Positions 9,171 to 18,594 of a stretch of 64,000 nucleotides of DNA are shown one piece after another. The position numbers and the translations under genes are program-made. The stretch spans positions 124,001-188,000 of the forward strand of contig NZ_RZNZ01000003.1 in the NCBI RefSeq assembly GCF_008698145.1. Reading direction: 5' to 3'. How positions within the stretch are numbered: position 1 is the stretch's first letter; the number at the start of each line of letters is the position of its first letter. Under the pieces are notes generated by a model. It had not been told where the DNA came from. It ran no database searches and was given only the letters and a program-made list of their open reading frames with translations. The DNA is from Bifidobacterium vespertilionis. Lineage in GTDB: Bacteria; Actinomycetota; Actinomycetes; Actinomycetales; Bifidobacteriaceae.

Positions 9171-10151
9171 CTACATGATCACCGAGGAGACGACGGCCAG
9201 CGACACCAGCGAGAAGAGCGTGCTCACCAGCACGAACCCGGTGGCGTATTCGGGCATGTTGTTGCGTCGTCCGGAGAACATCGCGATCGTGGTCATGGTG
9301 GGCAGGCCGGAGATCAGGCAGATCATCGTGACCATGTCGTGCGTGACCGGTAGCACGGCGGCCAGCGGGCCCATGGTGAGCAGCGCGTGGAAGGCGACCG
9401 GGAACAGCAGCATCTTGGCCGCAAGGCCCGCATACAGCTCATAGCGCTTGAGCACGTTCCACCATCGCGTGGTGGCGAACAGACCGCCCAAGTAGATCAG
9501 CGACATCGGCGTGGCCATGCCGCCGATGGTGTGCAGCGGGGTGAGGATGATCCGCGGGATGCGCACGCCGGCGAGGATCAGCGCGAGGGCGATCATGATG
9601 CCGATGAACGCGGGATTGGCGAATCGGCGCAGCAGACCGGCCGCGCGGGCGCCGAGCGACGGCTTGGCGGGCGTTTCACCGCCGCCGGACGGGATCGGCT
9701 CGCACAGGAACACGCCGTACGTCCAGAGGATCCCCTGATCCACGATCGACATGAGCGCCACGTAGATCGCGCCCTGCTGCGGGAACAGGGCCATGATGAG
9801 CGGGATGCCCAGGAAGCCGGCGTTGCCGAAGATCAGCGCCGCTTGGAAGATGCGGCCGCGTTCGGCCCTGAGCCGCAGCAGCCAGGCGACCAGGAAGAAC
9901 GTGAGCGCGAGCAGGCCGTACATCATGGCCGTCAGCAGCATCACGCCCCAGTTGGCTTCAAGATCCGCGCGGTCGGTGCCGTCCACCGCGTTGGAGAACA
10001 CGAGGACCGGGATGAGCACGTTGAGCAGCAGCGCGCACATGCCGTTGAGGGCCACCGTGCCGTAGAACTTGAGCCGCACGCATCCGTATCCCACCAGAAG
10101 CATGATGAGGAAGCCCACCAGCTGTCCCACGACGATGCCGAACTGTCCCAT
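9171..10151 (-). CDS. AEC-family (auxin efflux carrier-like) transporter
   Basis: A 326-residue polytopic membrane protein with about ten hydrophobic segments arranged as two repeats of five, typical of the AEC/BART superfamily. Characteristic pieces are the early LLNVLIPVLVFSNAV and FGNAGFLGIPLIMALF with its helix-breaking Gly/Pro pair. Bacterial relatives export or import carboxylates such as malate; the substrate here is not evident. A ribosome binding site (AAGGAGAG) precedes the ATG at 10151. Confidence 0.86.
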   Translation of the reverse strand: MGQFGIVVGQLVGFLIMLLVGYGCVRLKFYGTVALNGMCALLLNVLIPVLVFSNAVDGTDRADLEANWGVMLLTAMMYGLLALTFFLVAWLLRLRAERGRIFQAALIFGNAGFLGIPLIMALFPQQGAIYVALMSIVDQGILWTYGVFLCEPIPSGGGETPAKPSLGARAAGLLRRFANPAFIGIMIALALILAGVRIPRIILTPLHTIGGMATPMSLIYLGGLFATTRWWNVLKRYELYAGLAAKMLLFPVAFHALLTMGPLAAVLPVTHDMVTMICLISGLPTMTTIAMFSGRRNNMPEYATGFVLVSTLFSLVSLAVVSSVIM

Positions 10152-10246
10152 GAACCCGCTCTCCTTACCTTAAGACGCCACGGTTTCATATAGACAGTTC
10201 GGTAGACAAACGGCCGGCGGTCAACCTGCCGCAACCGGCGAACGGC

Positions 10247-13200
10247 CTATCGCAGCGCCTTCGGCTTCCATGCGAAGTCGTTGAGCAGGTCGCTGGTCCA
10301 GTCCATCACCTGCTCGCCGCTCATCGGACCGCTGCCCAGGGAACCGGCGAACGGCGTGGGGATGAGGTAGGTGTGCGTGACGGGCCGGTACTGGGCGCCC
10401 TTGTAGATGCGGTTGATGCGCATCTGCATGGATTCGGGCGGGTCGATCTTGGCGATGCGCACGTTCTTGCCCTGCGCGATGATCTCCGAGATGCCCAGCT
10501 CGCGTGCCTTGGCGCGCAGGCGGGCCACGCCGAACAGCATTTCGAACTCCTCCGGCAGCTTGCCATAGCGGTCGGTCAATTCGTCCGCGAGGTCCTTGAG
10601 GTCCTCCTCGGTGCGCGCGGCGGCGAGCTTGCGGTACGCCTCCAGACGAAGCTTGTCCGAATCGATGTAGTCCACGGGGATGGACGCCTCGATGGGCAGA
10701 TCGATGCTCACGGCCACCGGCTCGTGACGCTCGGGCTCCTTGTACTGCTCCACGGCCTCGGAGACCATGCGGATGTACAGGTCGAAGCCCACGCCCTCGA
10801 TGTGGCCGGACTGCTCGTCGCCCAGCAGGTTGCCGGTGCCCCTGAGCTCCAGATCCTTCATGGCCACGTCGAAGCCGCTGCCGAGCGCGGTGTTCTGCGC
10901 GATCGTGGCGAGGCGGTCGTGCGACTGCTGGGTCATGGGCTTGGACGGGTCGTACAGGAAGTAGGCGTACGCGCGATCGCGGCCGCGGCCCACGCGGCCT
11001 CGCAGCTGGTGGAGCTGGGAAAGGCCGAAACGGTCGGCGTGGTCCACGATCAGCGTGTTGGCGTTGGAGATATCCAAGCCGGTCTCGATGATCGTGGTGC
11101 ATACCAGCACGTCGATGTCGCGATGCCAGAAGTCGCGGATGATCTGATCGAGCTGCTTCTCCCCCATCTTGCCGTGCGCGATGCCCACGCGGGCCTCCGG
11201 CACGAGCTCGTGGATCTTCGCGGCGATCTTGGAGATGTCCTGCACGCGGTTGTGCACGTAGAACACCTGGCCGCCGCGCAGCAGCTCGCGGCGCACGGCC
11301 GCGGTGACCTGGGCGTCCTCGTAGGCACCCACATAGGTGAGCACTGGCAGGCGATCCTCGGGCGGGGTGGCCAGCGTGGACATCTCGCGGATGCCGGTGA
11401 CGGCCATCTCCAGCGTGCGCGGGATGGGCGTTGCGGACAGGGAGAGCACGTCCACGTTGGTGCGCAGGGCCTTGAGCGTCTCCTTGTGCTCCACGCCGAA
11501 GCGCTGCTCCTCGTCGATGATCACCAGTCCCAGGTCCTTGAACTTGATCTTGGGGTTCAGGAGCTTGTGCGTGCCGATCACCACGTCCACGGCCCCGCTG
11601 GCCAGCCCCTCAATGGTCTCGTTGATCTCCTTGGCGGTCTGGAATCGGCTCATGGCGGCCACGGTGACCGGGAAGCCCTCGTAGCGCTCGGAGAAGGTCT
11701 CGAAGTGCTGCTGGACCAGCAGCGTGGTGGGCACGAGCACGGCCACCTGCTTGCCGTCCTGGATGGCCTTGAAGGCCGCGCGCACGGCGATCTCCGTCTT
11801 GCCGAAGCCCACGTCGCCGCAGATCAGGCGGTCCATGGGCACCGGCTTCTCCATATCCGCCTTCACCTCGTCGATGGTGGTGAGCTGGTCGGCCGTCTCC
11901 TGGTACGGGAAGGCGTCCTCGAGCTCCTTCTGCCACGGGGTGTCCGGGCTGAACGCGAAGCCGGGCGTGCGCTGGCGGGCCGAGTACAGCTTGACCAGAT
12001 CCTCGGCGATCTCGTGCACGTGTTTGCGCGCCTTGGCCTTGGTGGCCGCCCAGTCGGAGCCGCCCAGCTTGTTGAGCTTGGGCACCTCCGCGCCGATGTA
12101 CTTGCTGACCTGATCGAGCTGGTCGGTGGGGATGAACAGCTTGTCCGCCGGGGCGCCGCGCTTGCTGGGCGCGTATTCGATGATCAGGTACTCGCGCGTG
12201 GTCTGGTTGGCGCCCGTGCCGATGGTGCGCTGGCGCATGCCTACGAACCGGCCGATGCCGTGCTGCTCGTGCACCACGAAGTCGCCGGGCTTCAGCTCCA
12301 TGAGGTCGATGGCCTTGCGGCGGCGCTTGGGCGTCTTGGCCTGCCCGGCCGCGGAGGTGCGTCCCGTCAAGTCGCGTTCGGTGAGGAGCGCGAGTTTGGC
12401 GGCGCGGTCCACGAAGCCGTCCACGGCCTGGGAGCGGATGGGGGTGATGGAGGCGATGCCGGTTTCGTTGATAGCGCGCTTGAGACGGGCGAGCGTGCCC
12501 TGCGCGGCCGCGGTGACGACCACCTCGTAGCCCCGGTCCACCAGTCCCTCGATGCCTGCGTGGGCCTTGTCCTCGCTGCCGCGGAACGATTCGGGGGCCT
12601 CGGCGGCGAGCTGCACGTGGCCGGGCTGCTCGGCGTCCACGCCGAAGCTGGTGAGCTTCCACACGTCATGCTCGCTGAACGACAGGGCGCTGATCGTCTC
12701 CTGATAGTCCAGGAAGCTGGCCTCGTCGAAGCTGATGGGCGCCCCGGCGCCATGGCCGGAGGCCGCCACATGCCAGCTGGCGGCCAGGAACTCGTTGGCG
12801 GTCTTGGCCAGGTCCTCGGCCGATCGGCGCAGCTTCTCCGGGTCGGCCAGCATCACCACCGCATGCCTGGGCAGCATGCCGGAAACGGGCTCCAGATGGT
12901 CCACGAGCGCGGGCAGCAGGGATTCCATGCCCTCCACCGGAATGGCGTTGGCGATGGATTCAAGCATGTCCTCGGCGTTGGGGATGGAGCCGATGAGCGC
13001 CTTGGCCCGCTTGCGAATGGCGTCCGTGAGCTGCAGCTCGCGGCAGGGCGTGGCCCAGATGGTCTTCAGGCCGTTGCCGTACGTGCGCTGGTCGGAGGCG
13101 TGGAACTCCCTGATCGAGTCGATCTCGTCGCCGAAGAATTCGATGCGCACCGGGTGCGGGGCGGTGGGCGGGAACACGTCCAGGATGCCGCCGCGCACGG

Positions 13201-13846
13201 CGAATTCGCCACGGTCCATCACCAGATCGGCGCGCGTGTAGGCGTTCTCCACGAGGCGTCTGCCGGCCTCGTCCAGCGCGAGCTCCTCCCCCACGGTGAA
13301 CACGAGCGGATCCACGTCGCCCAATCCGGCCACGACCGGCTGGATGAGCGAGCGGATGGGCATGACGAGGATGCGGATGGGGCCGAACATGGGGTTGCCC
13401 GCATCCGGATGCTTCAGGCGGCGGAACACGGCCATGCGGCTGGCGACGGTGTCCGCGCGGGGGCTGAGGCGCTCGTGAGGCAGCGTCTCCCACGCCTCCA
13501 GCTGGGCGATGTCGTTGGGATCTCCCGCATACCAGGAGCGCAGCGCATCCACGGTCTCCTCGGCCTCGCGTCCCGAAGCGACCACCAGCACCACCGGCAC
13601 ACGGCTGGCGACGGCCGCCGCGAGTGCGGTGCGCATGCCATCGGGCGCGCCGATGGTGAGCGTGGGGTCCACGTCCGATTCCGGCACGTCGATCCTGCCG
13701 TCGGCGAGCGCCTTGAAGCTCGGATCGGCCTGAAGTCCGTCAAGCAGGTGCGCGAGCGTGCCGTGGCCGATCGGCGCTGACTTTGCGCCCGCGGCCTTGG
13801 CATCGGCGATTGCGGCGGCGCCCTGCGACTTGGCGTCAGCGGCCAT
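10247..13846 (-). CDS. mfd: Transcription-repair coupling factor Mfd
   Basis: A 1199-residue Mfd, which displaces RNA polymerase stalled at DNA lesions and recruits UvrA. Domains in order: UvrB-like interaction module in the first 350 residues, CarD/TRCF RNA-polymerase-interacting domain from about 513 (LKPGDFVVHEQHGIGRF), RecG-like translocase with Walker A GDVGFGKTE near 676 and DEEQRFG near 776, helicase C domain, and TRCF C-terminal domain from about 1040. Length is normal for the family. It overlaps the end of pth by 11 bases, so the two genes are probably co-transcribed. Confidence 0.98.
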   Translation of the reverse strand: MAADAKSQGAAAIADAKAAGAKSAPIGHGTLAHLLDGLQADPSFKALADGRIDVPESDVDPTLTIGAPDGMRTALAAAVASRVPVVLVVASGREAEETVDALRSWYAGDPNDIAQLEAWETLPHERLSPRADTVASRMAVFRRLKHPDAGNPMFGPIRILVMPIRSLIQPVVAGLGDVDPLVFTVGEELALDEAGRRLVENAYTRADLVMDRGEFAVRGGILDVFPPTAPHPVRIEFFGDEIDSIREFHASDQRTYGNGLKTIWATPCRELQLTDAIRKRAKALIGSIPNAEDMLESIANAIPVEGMESLLPALVDHLEPVSGMLPRHAVVMLADPEKLRRSAEDLAKTANEFLAASWHVAASGHGAGAPISFDEASFLDYQETISALSFSEHDVWKLTSFGVDAEQPGHVQLAAEAPESFRGSEDKAHAGIEGLVDRGYEVVVTAAAQGTLARLKRAINETGIASITPIRSQAVDGFVDRAAKLALLTERDLTGRTSAAGQAKTPKRRRKAIDLMELKPGDFVVHEQHGIGRFVGMRQRTIGTGANQTTREYLIIEYAPSKRGAPADKLFIPTDQLDQVSKYIGAEVPKLNKLGGSDWAATKAKARKHVHEIAEDLVKLYSARQRTPGFAFSPDTPWQKELEDAFPYQETADQLTTIDEVKADMEKPVPMDRLICGDVGFGKTEIAVRAAFKAIQDGKQVAVLVPTTLLVQQHFETFSERYEGFPVTVAAMSRFQTAKEINETIEGLASGAVDVVIGTHKLLNPKIKFKDLGLVIIDEEQRFGVEHKETLKALRTNVDVLSLSATPIPRTLEMAVTGIREMSTLATPPEDRLPVLTYVGAYEDAQVTAAVRRELLRGGQVFYVHNRVQDISKIAAKIHELVPEARVGIAHGKMGEKQLDQIIRDFWHRDIDVLVCTTIIETGLDISNANTLIVDHADRFGLSQLHQLRGRVGRGRDRAYAYFLYDPSKPMTQQSHDRLATIAQNTALGSGFDVAMKDLELRGTGNLLGDEQSGHIEGVGFDLYIRMVSEAVEQYKEPERHEPVAVSIDLPIEASIPVDYIDSDKLRLEAYRKLAAARTEEDLKDLADELTDRYGKLPEEFEMLFGVARLRAKARELGISEIIAQGKNVRIAKIDPPESMQMRINRIYKGAQYRPVTHTYLIPTPFAGSLGSGPMSGEQVMDWTSDLLNDFAWKPKALR

Positions 13847-14435
13847 TGAAGTGCTCCTGCGTCTTGGCGAGCCCGTCGAAGATGATCATTTCGGCGGCGT
13901 CGGCGCCGTCGGCGAGGAAGTCGGGCAGCTGCTTGCGCTGGTCGGGCCCGAAGCCACCAAGCACCCAGTTGACGGTATTGTCGTGCGCGCGGGGGCCGCG
14001 GGCCGCGTGTCCCACGCCCATGCGCACGCGCGCGTACTTGGGCGTGCCGAGGGAGCGGTCGATGGATTTGATGCCGTTATGGCCGCCCGCCGAACCGCCG
14101 GCCTTGACCTTGATGCGGCCGAAGTCGAGGTCCATGTCGTCGTGGATCACCACGATGTGGTCGGGCTCGATCTGGTAGTAAGCGCTGATGGAGGCGACCG
14201 CGTTGCCGGAATCGTTCATGTAGGTCAGGGGCTTGGCGAGGAAGAACTTGACGTTGCGCCCCTGAAGGTTCATCACGCCCTTGCCGAGCTTGGCGAGCCC
14301 CTTGTGGTCGGCGAAGGCGACCGACCAGCGCTCGGCCAGCACGTCGGCCGTCATGAATCCCATGTTGTGCCGGGTGTTCTCGTACTTCGCGCCGGGGTTG
14401 CCCAATCCCACGACCAGCCAGAAATCGGATGCCAT
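13836..14435 (-). CDS. pth: Peptidyl-tRNA hydrolase
   Basis: A 199-residue Pth, which releases peptides from peptidyl-tRNA that dropped off ribosomes. The family motifs are intact: VVGLGNPGAKYENTRHNMGF with the catalytic His, FLAKPLTYMNDSG, HDDMDLDFGRI and GSAGGHNGIKSI. Length is normal. A GAGGAGAG ribosome binding site precedes the ATG at 14435. Linkage to mfd is conserved in many Actinobacteria. Confidence 0.97.
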   Translation of the reverse strand: MASDFWLVVGLGNPGAKYENTRHNMGFMTADVLAERWSVAFADHKGLAKLGKGVMNLQGRNVKFFLAKPLTYMNDSGNAVASISAYYQIEPDHIVVIHDDMDLDFGRIKVKAGGSAGGHNGIKSIDRSLGTPKYARVRMGVGHAARGPRAHDNTVNWVLGGFGPDQRKQLPDFLADGADAAEMIIFDGLAKTQEHFNGR

Positions 14436-14493
14436 CGTTCTCTCCTCGTCTGTTCAACGCCTCAAACCTATGGCATGATACCCGTTCCCGCCG

Positions 14494-15183
14494 TCAACGG
14501 GCGGAAGGCTGCGCCTCCTTGGGCAGTTTGCCCGAGCCGTTGTTCAACGGATCCGACTGGCATGCGTGGGCTTGCGCGTCGAAGGCGTCCTTGCCGAAGA
14601 CCGGGCCGGTCTGCGTCTTCTGGTCGCGCCGGTAGTCGTCGGCCGTGTAGGTTTGCCCGACGATGCCGTGCTCCTGCAGGCACTGCACGATGTACAGGGT
14701 GAGATCGGCGTGGTCGGGGTTGCGGATGGACTGGTAGTAGGTGGTCGCCAGCACGTTGAACTGGTAGTTGAGATCCTGGCATTGCGCATCGGCCTTGGAG
14801 GTGCTGTCCGGCCCCATGGGCTGCCCGGATGCGGTGCCGATCTGCGACTGCCCCTCGCCCAGATCCACATACACCAGACCGAAATCGGCGTAGCACCCCA
14901 CCACGCGCCGCTGCAGTTCGTTCAGCTCGTCCGCGCTAATCACGCTGTCCGAGAGAATGGCCTTCATGATGTCCGGATTGGCGGTCATGCGCTTCATCTT
15001 GACGTTCAGCGAGTCCGCATAGTACGGGTTCAGCTTGGCGTCGGACGTGTAGTTCACATTCGACGGCGTCGCTGGCGCATGGCTTGCGCCATCGTCCGCG
15101 GTGTTGGGCTGGCCGCAGGACATCAGACCTGCAGCGGCGTAGATGGTAAGGGCCGCGGCCAGTGCGCGCAGTGCATATCGCAT
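14494..15183 (-). CDS. Putative lipoprotein, unknown function
   Basis: A 229-residue predicted lipoprotein. It has a hydrophobic signal region and Cys in LMSCG at about residue 23. The mature part has no recognised domain but has Cys-centred motifs (GCYADFG, QCLQEHG and ACQSDP) that resemble in style those of the two lipoproteins at 22-25 kb (CARALGF, CMAEYGY). AAAGGCGG precedes the ATG at 15183; longer in-frame ORF upstream lacks this. It follows the last kinase of the signalling cluster on the same strand and could be part of the same system; this is inference. Confidence 0.7.
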   Translation of the reverse strand: MRYALRALAAALTIYAAAGLMSCGQPNTADDGASHAPATPSNVNYTSDAKLNPYYADSLNVKMKRMTANPDIMKAILSDSVISADELNELQRRVVGCYADFGLVYVDLGEGQSQIGTASGQPMGPDSTSKADAQCQDLNYQFNVLATTYYQSIRNPDHADLTLYIVQCLQEHGIVGQTYTADDYRRDQKTQTGPVFGKDAFDAQAHACQSDPLNNGSGKLPKEAQPSAR

Positions 15184-15320
15184 GTTAACCGCCTTTGCCG
15201 AAATCCGATTCAGAGTGCCGCCTTGCAATCGGCCTATGAAACCGACACCTTCAGCGTAACCTCGAAACCATGGCAACACCAGCGGGCCCCTGTCGTCAAA
15301 ACGGGCGGATTTCGCTGCGA

Positions 15321-16607
15321 TCACGCATCCGAGGGAATAGTGACGATGGTCGTCCACTCTCCGTCCTCGCAGGAGGTTGCGAGGCTGCCGCCAAGCAGCG
15401 CGACGCGACGGCGTATGAGTTCCAGCCCCAGTCCGTCATGCTGCGGCACATGGGTCTTCCCGCCGCGATCGCCGACACAGTGGCTGCCATCCACGATATT
15501 GGATGACCAAACAGTCACCTTCCGCTCGGCGCACGTGACCATGATGACACAATAGCCGCGAACGCCGTGCTTAAGAATGTTGTTGCCAATCTCCTCAAGG
15601 GCTTGGCGAACGATTGCCGTTGCATGATCGCCAAGCAATGAGCTGTCGCCGCGCAGCAGCGTTTCGCACCGGTATCCGGAATGGCGGAGCCGTTTGGCAA
15701 CATGATCGAGCATATCCAGAATCGTCCGAGCATCGACATCGTCCGAGGGGACCGAAGCGTCTACGGGCGAAACAGCCGCCCGAACAGGCCGCACGGCATC
15801 CGCACCGCCGGATATGTCGGATTTGCCGTCATTTTCCAACCGATCCTCCCTCATCAATCGCCGGGTCGGCTCGATCACCCGGCTGCGCATCACATTCAAC
15901 GCATCCTCCACGGTGGACTCGATGCGTTCGTATTGGATGCGTTGTTCCTCGCTGCAATCCAACTGCGCCTCCCGGCATTGCATCACCGCATAGGTGAGTG
16001 TCCCAGCCACCGAATCATGCAATTGGTGCAGCATATTGAGCCGTTCCTGCTGCTGTCGGTTTCGCTGCTCCAACAGCGCGTGCTCGGCGGCGGCTTCGGC
16101 CTGTGCTCGGGCCTGTTCCCTTGCCGTCGTGCGCCAGACGTGCATTGACGCGCCTACGGCCAGAGCGATGAGAAAGAACGGCAACATGCCCATCACGCTC
16201 ACATGCATGATGCCCCAGCGGAATGGGCGCTCCCCCTGTGCAACGGACAGCAGGGCGAATGCCGCCACGATCGCACCGGATGCCCAGACCGATCGTTCCA
16301 GCGCAAGCACGATCAGCGCATACCACAGTCCCCACAGACTTTGGATGGTCACATATCCAAGCACGCGCACCGGCATAAGCATCTGCGCAAGCGCCACCAT
16401 CGCGATCGCCACACTGGAGGGAACCGGAAAGATGGGCAAAACCACCAGCGAGGCCATATAGGCGATGGAAATGATTCGGGAAGGCCATGTCATCCAGTCG
16501 AATCCACTGGCATCCAGTTCGGAAACCGCCAAAGAAAGGCACACGAAAACGGCGACGATATGCATCGCCCGCGGACGGACCTTCTCCAGCGCATATTTCC
16601 AGCTCAT
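15321..16607 (-). CDS. Sensor histidine kinase 1 (NarL-type two-component system)
   Basis: A 428-residue membrane histidine kinase. About six transmembrane helices occupy the first 165 residues, followed by a coiled coil rich in Ala/Glu/Gln, a HisKA_3-type dimerisation domain with phospho-acceptor His near 196 (LHQLHDSVAGTLTY), and a HATPase domain with N-box EEIGNNILKHG and G-box HDGLGLELIRRR. It starts 2 bases after the stop of response regulator 1. Its last 17 residues (SCEDGEWTTIVTIPSDA) match those of kinase 2, showing a tandem duplication. Signal unknown. Confidence 0.88.
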   Translation of the reverse strand: MSWKYALEKVRPRAMHIVAVFVCLSLAVSELDASGFDWMTWPSRIISIAYMASLVVLPIFPVPSSVAIAMVALAQMLMPVRVLGYVTIQSLWGLWYALIVLALERSVWASGAIVAAFALLSVAQGERPFRWGIMHVSVMGMLPFFLIALAVGASMHVWRTTAREQARAQAEAAAEHALLEQRNRQQQERLNMLHQLHDSVAGTLTYAVMQCREAQLDCSEEQRIQYERIESTVEDALNVMRSRVIEPTRRLMREDRLENDGKSDISGGADAVRPVRAAVSPVDASVPSDDVDARTILDMLDHVAKRLRHSGYRCETLLRGDSSLLGDHATAIVRQALEEIGNNILKHGVRGYCVIMVTCAERKVTVWSSNIVDGSHCVGDRGGKTHVPQHDGLGLELIRRRVALLGGSLATSCEDGEWTTIVTIPSDA

Positions 16608-16609
16608 GG

Positions 16610-17221
16610 TCACAGAAGACCCCGCGTCGCGCACACCAGCACCGCCTGCGCCCTGGAGGATACACCCAATTTCGCAAATAACCGACGGATATAGGTTTTC
16701 ACCGTGGTTTCACTCACATGCATCATGCGCGCGGCGGATTGCGTGGTCTCGCCATTGGCCAGCAACCGCAGAGCCGCCAGCTCCTGCGCGGTGGGCTTGG
16801 CGGTCTTCGACATACGGTGCAACCATTCCAACAGCCTCCCGTTCCCCGACGTTTGCGCAATGACGTTCAAAAATTCCAATGGCGTGGCGTCTTTGTTGAT
16901 CACCGCGGCAACGCCCGCGTCATTGAGCTCCTGCTCGTCATAAGACATCTCGAAGGCCGTCATCGCCACCACCGTCAAGTCCGGGAACCGTTGCGCAAGG
17001 CTCGTCGCCAACGCAATGCCGTCCCGTTCGGGCATCTCAACATCGGTCAGCATCATGTGCGGCAATTCCGCGTTGCACAGCGATTCCGCCTCACGCGCGG
17101 AATATGCGGTCCACAGCACCTGAATCGGGGCCCCCTGACCTTCCAGCAGACGCCTGAGCGATTCCGCCACCAACGGATCATTGTCCACAACGCCCAACGT
17201 CAATGGGCCACGCCGCTCCAT
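16610..17221 (-). CDS. LuxR/NarL-type response regulator 1
   Basis: A 203-residue response regulator with an N-terminal receiver domain (acidic pocket VVDNDP, phospho-acceptor Asp near 60 in LTDVEMPERDG) and a C-terminal LuxR helix-turn-helix (ANGETTQSAARMMHVSETTV). It should be the partner of kinase 1, which starts 2 bases downstream. The start is the ATG at 17221, 5 bases past the stop of kinase 2, with AAAGGA 11 bases upstream; the in-frame ATG at 17233 is directly adjoined by the Shine-Dalgarno sequence and is less likely. Confidence 0.88.
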   Translation of the reverse strand: MERRGPLTLGVVDNDPLVAESLRRLLEGQGAPIQVLWTAYSAREAESLCNAELPHMMLTDVEMPERDGIALATSLAQRFPDLTVVAMTAFEMSYDEQELNDAGVAAVINKDATPLEFLNVIAQTSGNGRLLEWLHRMSKTAKPTAQELAALRLLANGETTQSAARMMHVSETTVKTYIRRLFAKLGVSSRAQAVLVCATRGLL

Positions 17222-17226
17222 AACGA

Positions 17227-18594
17227 TCAGCATCCTTTCATGGAATTCCTGCAATCCAGTGTATCGGTTGCTGATGAGACATCCCTCGCCGCCATCGCAT
17301 CCGAGGGAATGGTGACAATGGTCGTCCATTCCCCGTCTTCGCAGGAAGTTGTGAGCGTGCCGCCGAACGGGCGGATGCTTCGGCGGATCAGGGCGAGGCC
17401 TTCGCCGGCTTGGGATGAGCGGGCCGCATCGTCCGAGCAGTCCTCGCTGTCCGTGCTGCCATTGACCACACTGCCGTGCGCCTCGCCCGTGCTGCCGACG
17501 ACTTGCGGTTGCTCAGCATCCGTCATGTTGGACGACCAGATCCGCACCGACCCATTGTTCCCGATGGTGATGGTGATCGCGCAATAGCCGATCTTGCCGT
17601 GCTTGAGCACGTTGTTGCCGATTTCCTCCACCACCCGCGACGCCAATACGGCACGTTCCGGAGACAGTCCGGCGAAGTCGCCGCGCAGCAGCGTCTCGCA
17701 TTGGAAGCCGAGCGAGCGCAGGCGGGTGGCGGTTTTGCCCAGTTGCAGGTCGATCATGCCAGGTTCGCCCGCAGATCGCAGCCTCGCACTCGGCGCACCC
17801 GCCGCGGTCGGGCCGACCATCCCATCCCGTTCGTCGATCAGGCGTCGGGTCGGTTCGATCACCTCCCTGCGCATGTGGTCCAGCGCCTCCCCAATCGCGT
17901 TCTCCACATACCGGTACTGATCCACGTCTCCCTCGGATCGTCCCCGTCGGCACAGCATGAGTGCATAGGTGAGCGTGCCGGCCACCGAGTCGTGCAGCTG
18001 GTGCAGCACGTTGAGCCGCTCCAGATATTGCGCGTTCTCCTGCTCCAGCAGCCTCTGACGCGCTTCGGCGGCCTCGCGCTCACGCAGGCGCTCCGACGCG
18101 GCCTTGTGAAGCAGATATACGATTACGCACACAGCCAAAGCCGCCAGCATGAACGGCACCGCAACACGCGCCGGCAGATTGAACAGCCCCGGTCCGTCCA
18201 TGCTCTCATCCAGATTCCCGCCGCGAGCGATCAGGAACACGCACAACGCCACGACGATGATCGACGGGATCCACACCGACCATTCCGCCGCGAGCACGAT
18301 CAGCGCGTAGACGAATCCCCACTGCGCATGCACGTAGCCGTCGCCGAGCAGGAACCCCGGCATAGCGGATTCCGCCAGCGCCGCCACGATGATCACCATG
18401 CTCGCCTGCACCGGGACCAACGGCAGAGCGGACACCGCCAGCATGTAGGCCACTGTGAACAGCTGGCATACCAGGGTCATGGTCCCGATTCCCTTCAGCA
18501 TTGCCAGCTCGGCCGCGGCCACGACCATAAGCACGCCCGCGGCGGCCAGATGCACCGCGTTGCCCCGCCATGCGCGGATGAGCAGTTCCCTCAT
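17227..18594 (-). CDS. Sensor histidine kinase 2 (NarL-type two-component system)
   Basis: A 455-residue paralogue of kinase 1 with the same architecture: about six membrane helices, coiled coil, His near 201 in LHQLHDSVAGTLTYAL, N-box EEIGNNVLKHG and G-box GEGLALIRRS. A Ser/Asp-rich insertion of about 30 residues lies before the G-box and the protein ends with a 25-residue tail after the shared SCEDGEWTTIVTIPSDA. It overlaps response regulator 2 by 4 bases. Divergence of the sensor helices from kinase 1 suggests a different signal. Confidence 0.88.
   Translation of the reverse strand: MRELLIRAWRGNAVHLAAAGVLMVVAAAELAMLKGIGTMTLVCQLFTVAYMLAVSALPLVPVQASMVIIVAALAESAMPGFLLGDGYVHAQWGFVYALIVLAAEWSVWIPSIIVVALCVFLIARGGNLDESMDGPGLFNLPARVAVPFMLAALAVCVIVYLLHKAASERLREREAAEARQRLLEQENAQYLERLNVLHQLHDSVAGTLTYALMLCRRGRSEGDVDQYRYVENAIGEALDHMRREVIEPTRRLIDERDGMVGPTAAGAPSARLRSAGEPGMIDLQLGKTATRLRSLGFQCETLLRGDFAGLSPERAVLASRVVEEIGNNVLKHGKIGYCAITITIGNNGSVRIWSSNMTDAEQPQVVGSTGEAHGSVVNGSTDSEDCSDDAARSSQAGEGLALIRRSIRPFGGTLTTSCEDGEWTTIVTIPSDAMAARDVSSATDTLDCRNSMKGC

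Noticed and set aside
10373..13780. Long open frame of 1135 codons on the plus strand
   Set aside because: It is antisense to mfd throughout, has no domain or ribosome binding site and reflects the GC-rich codon pattern of mfd.
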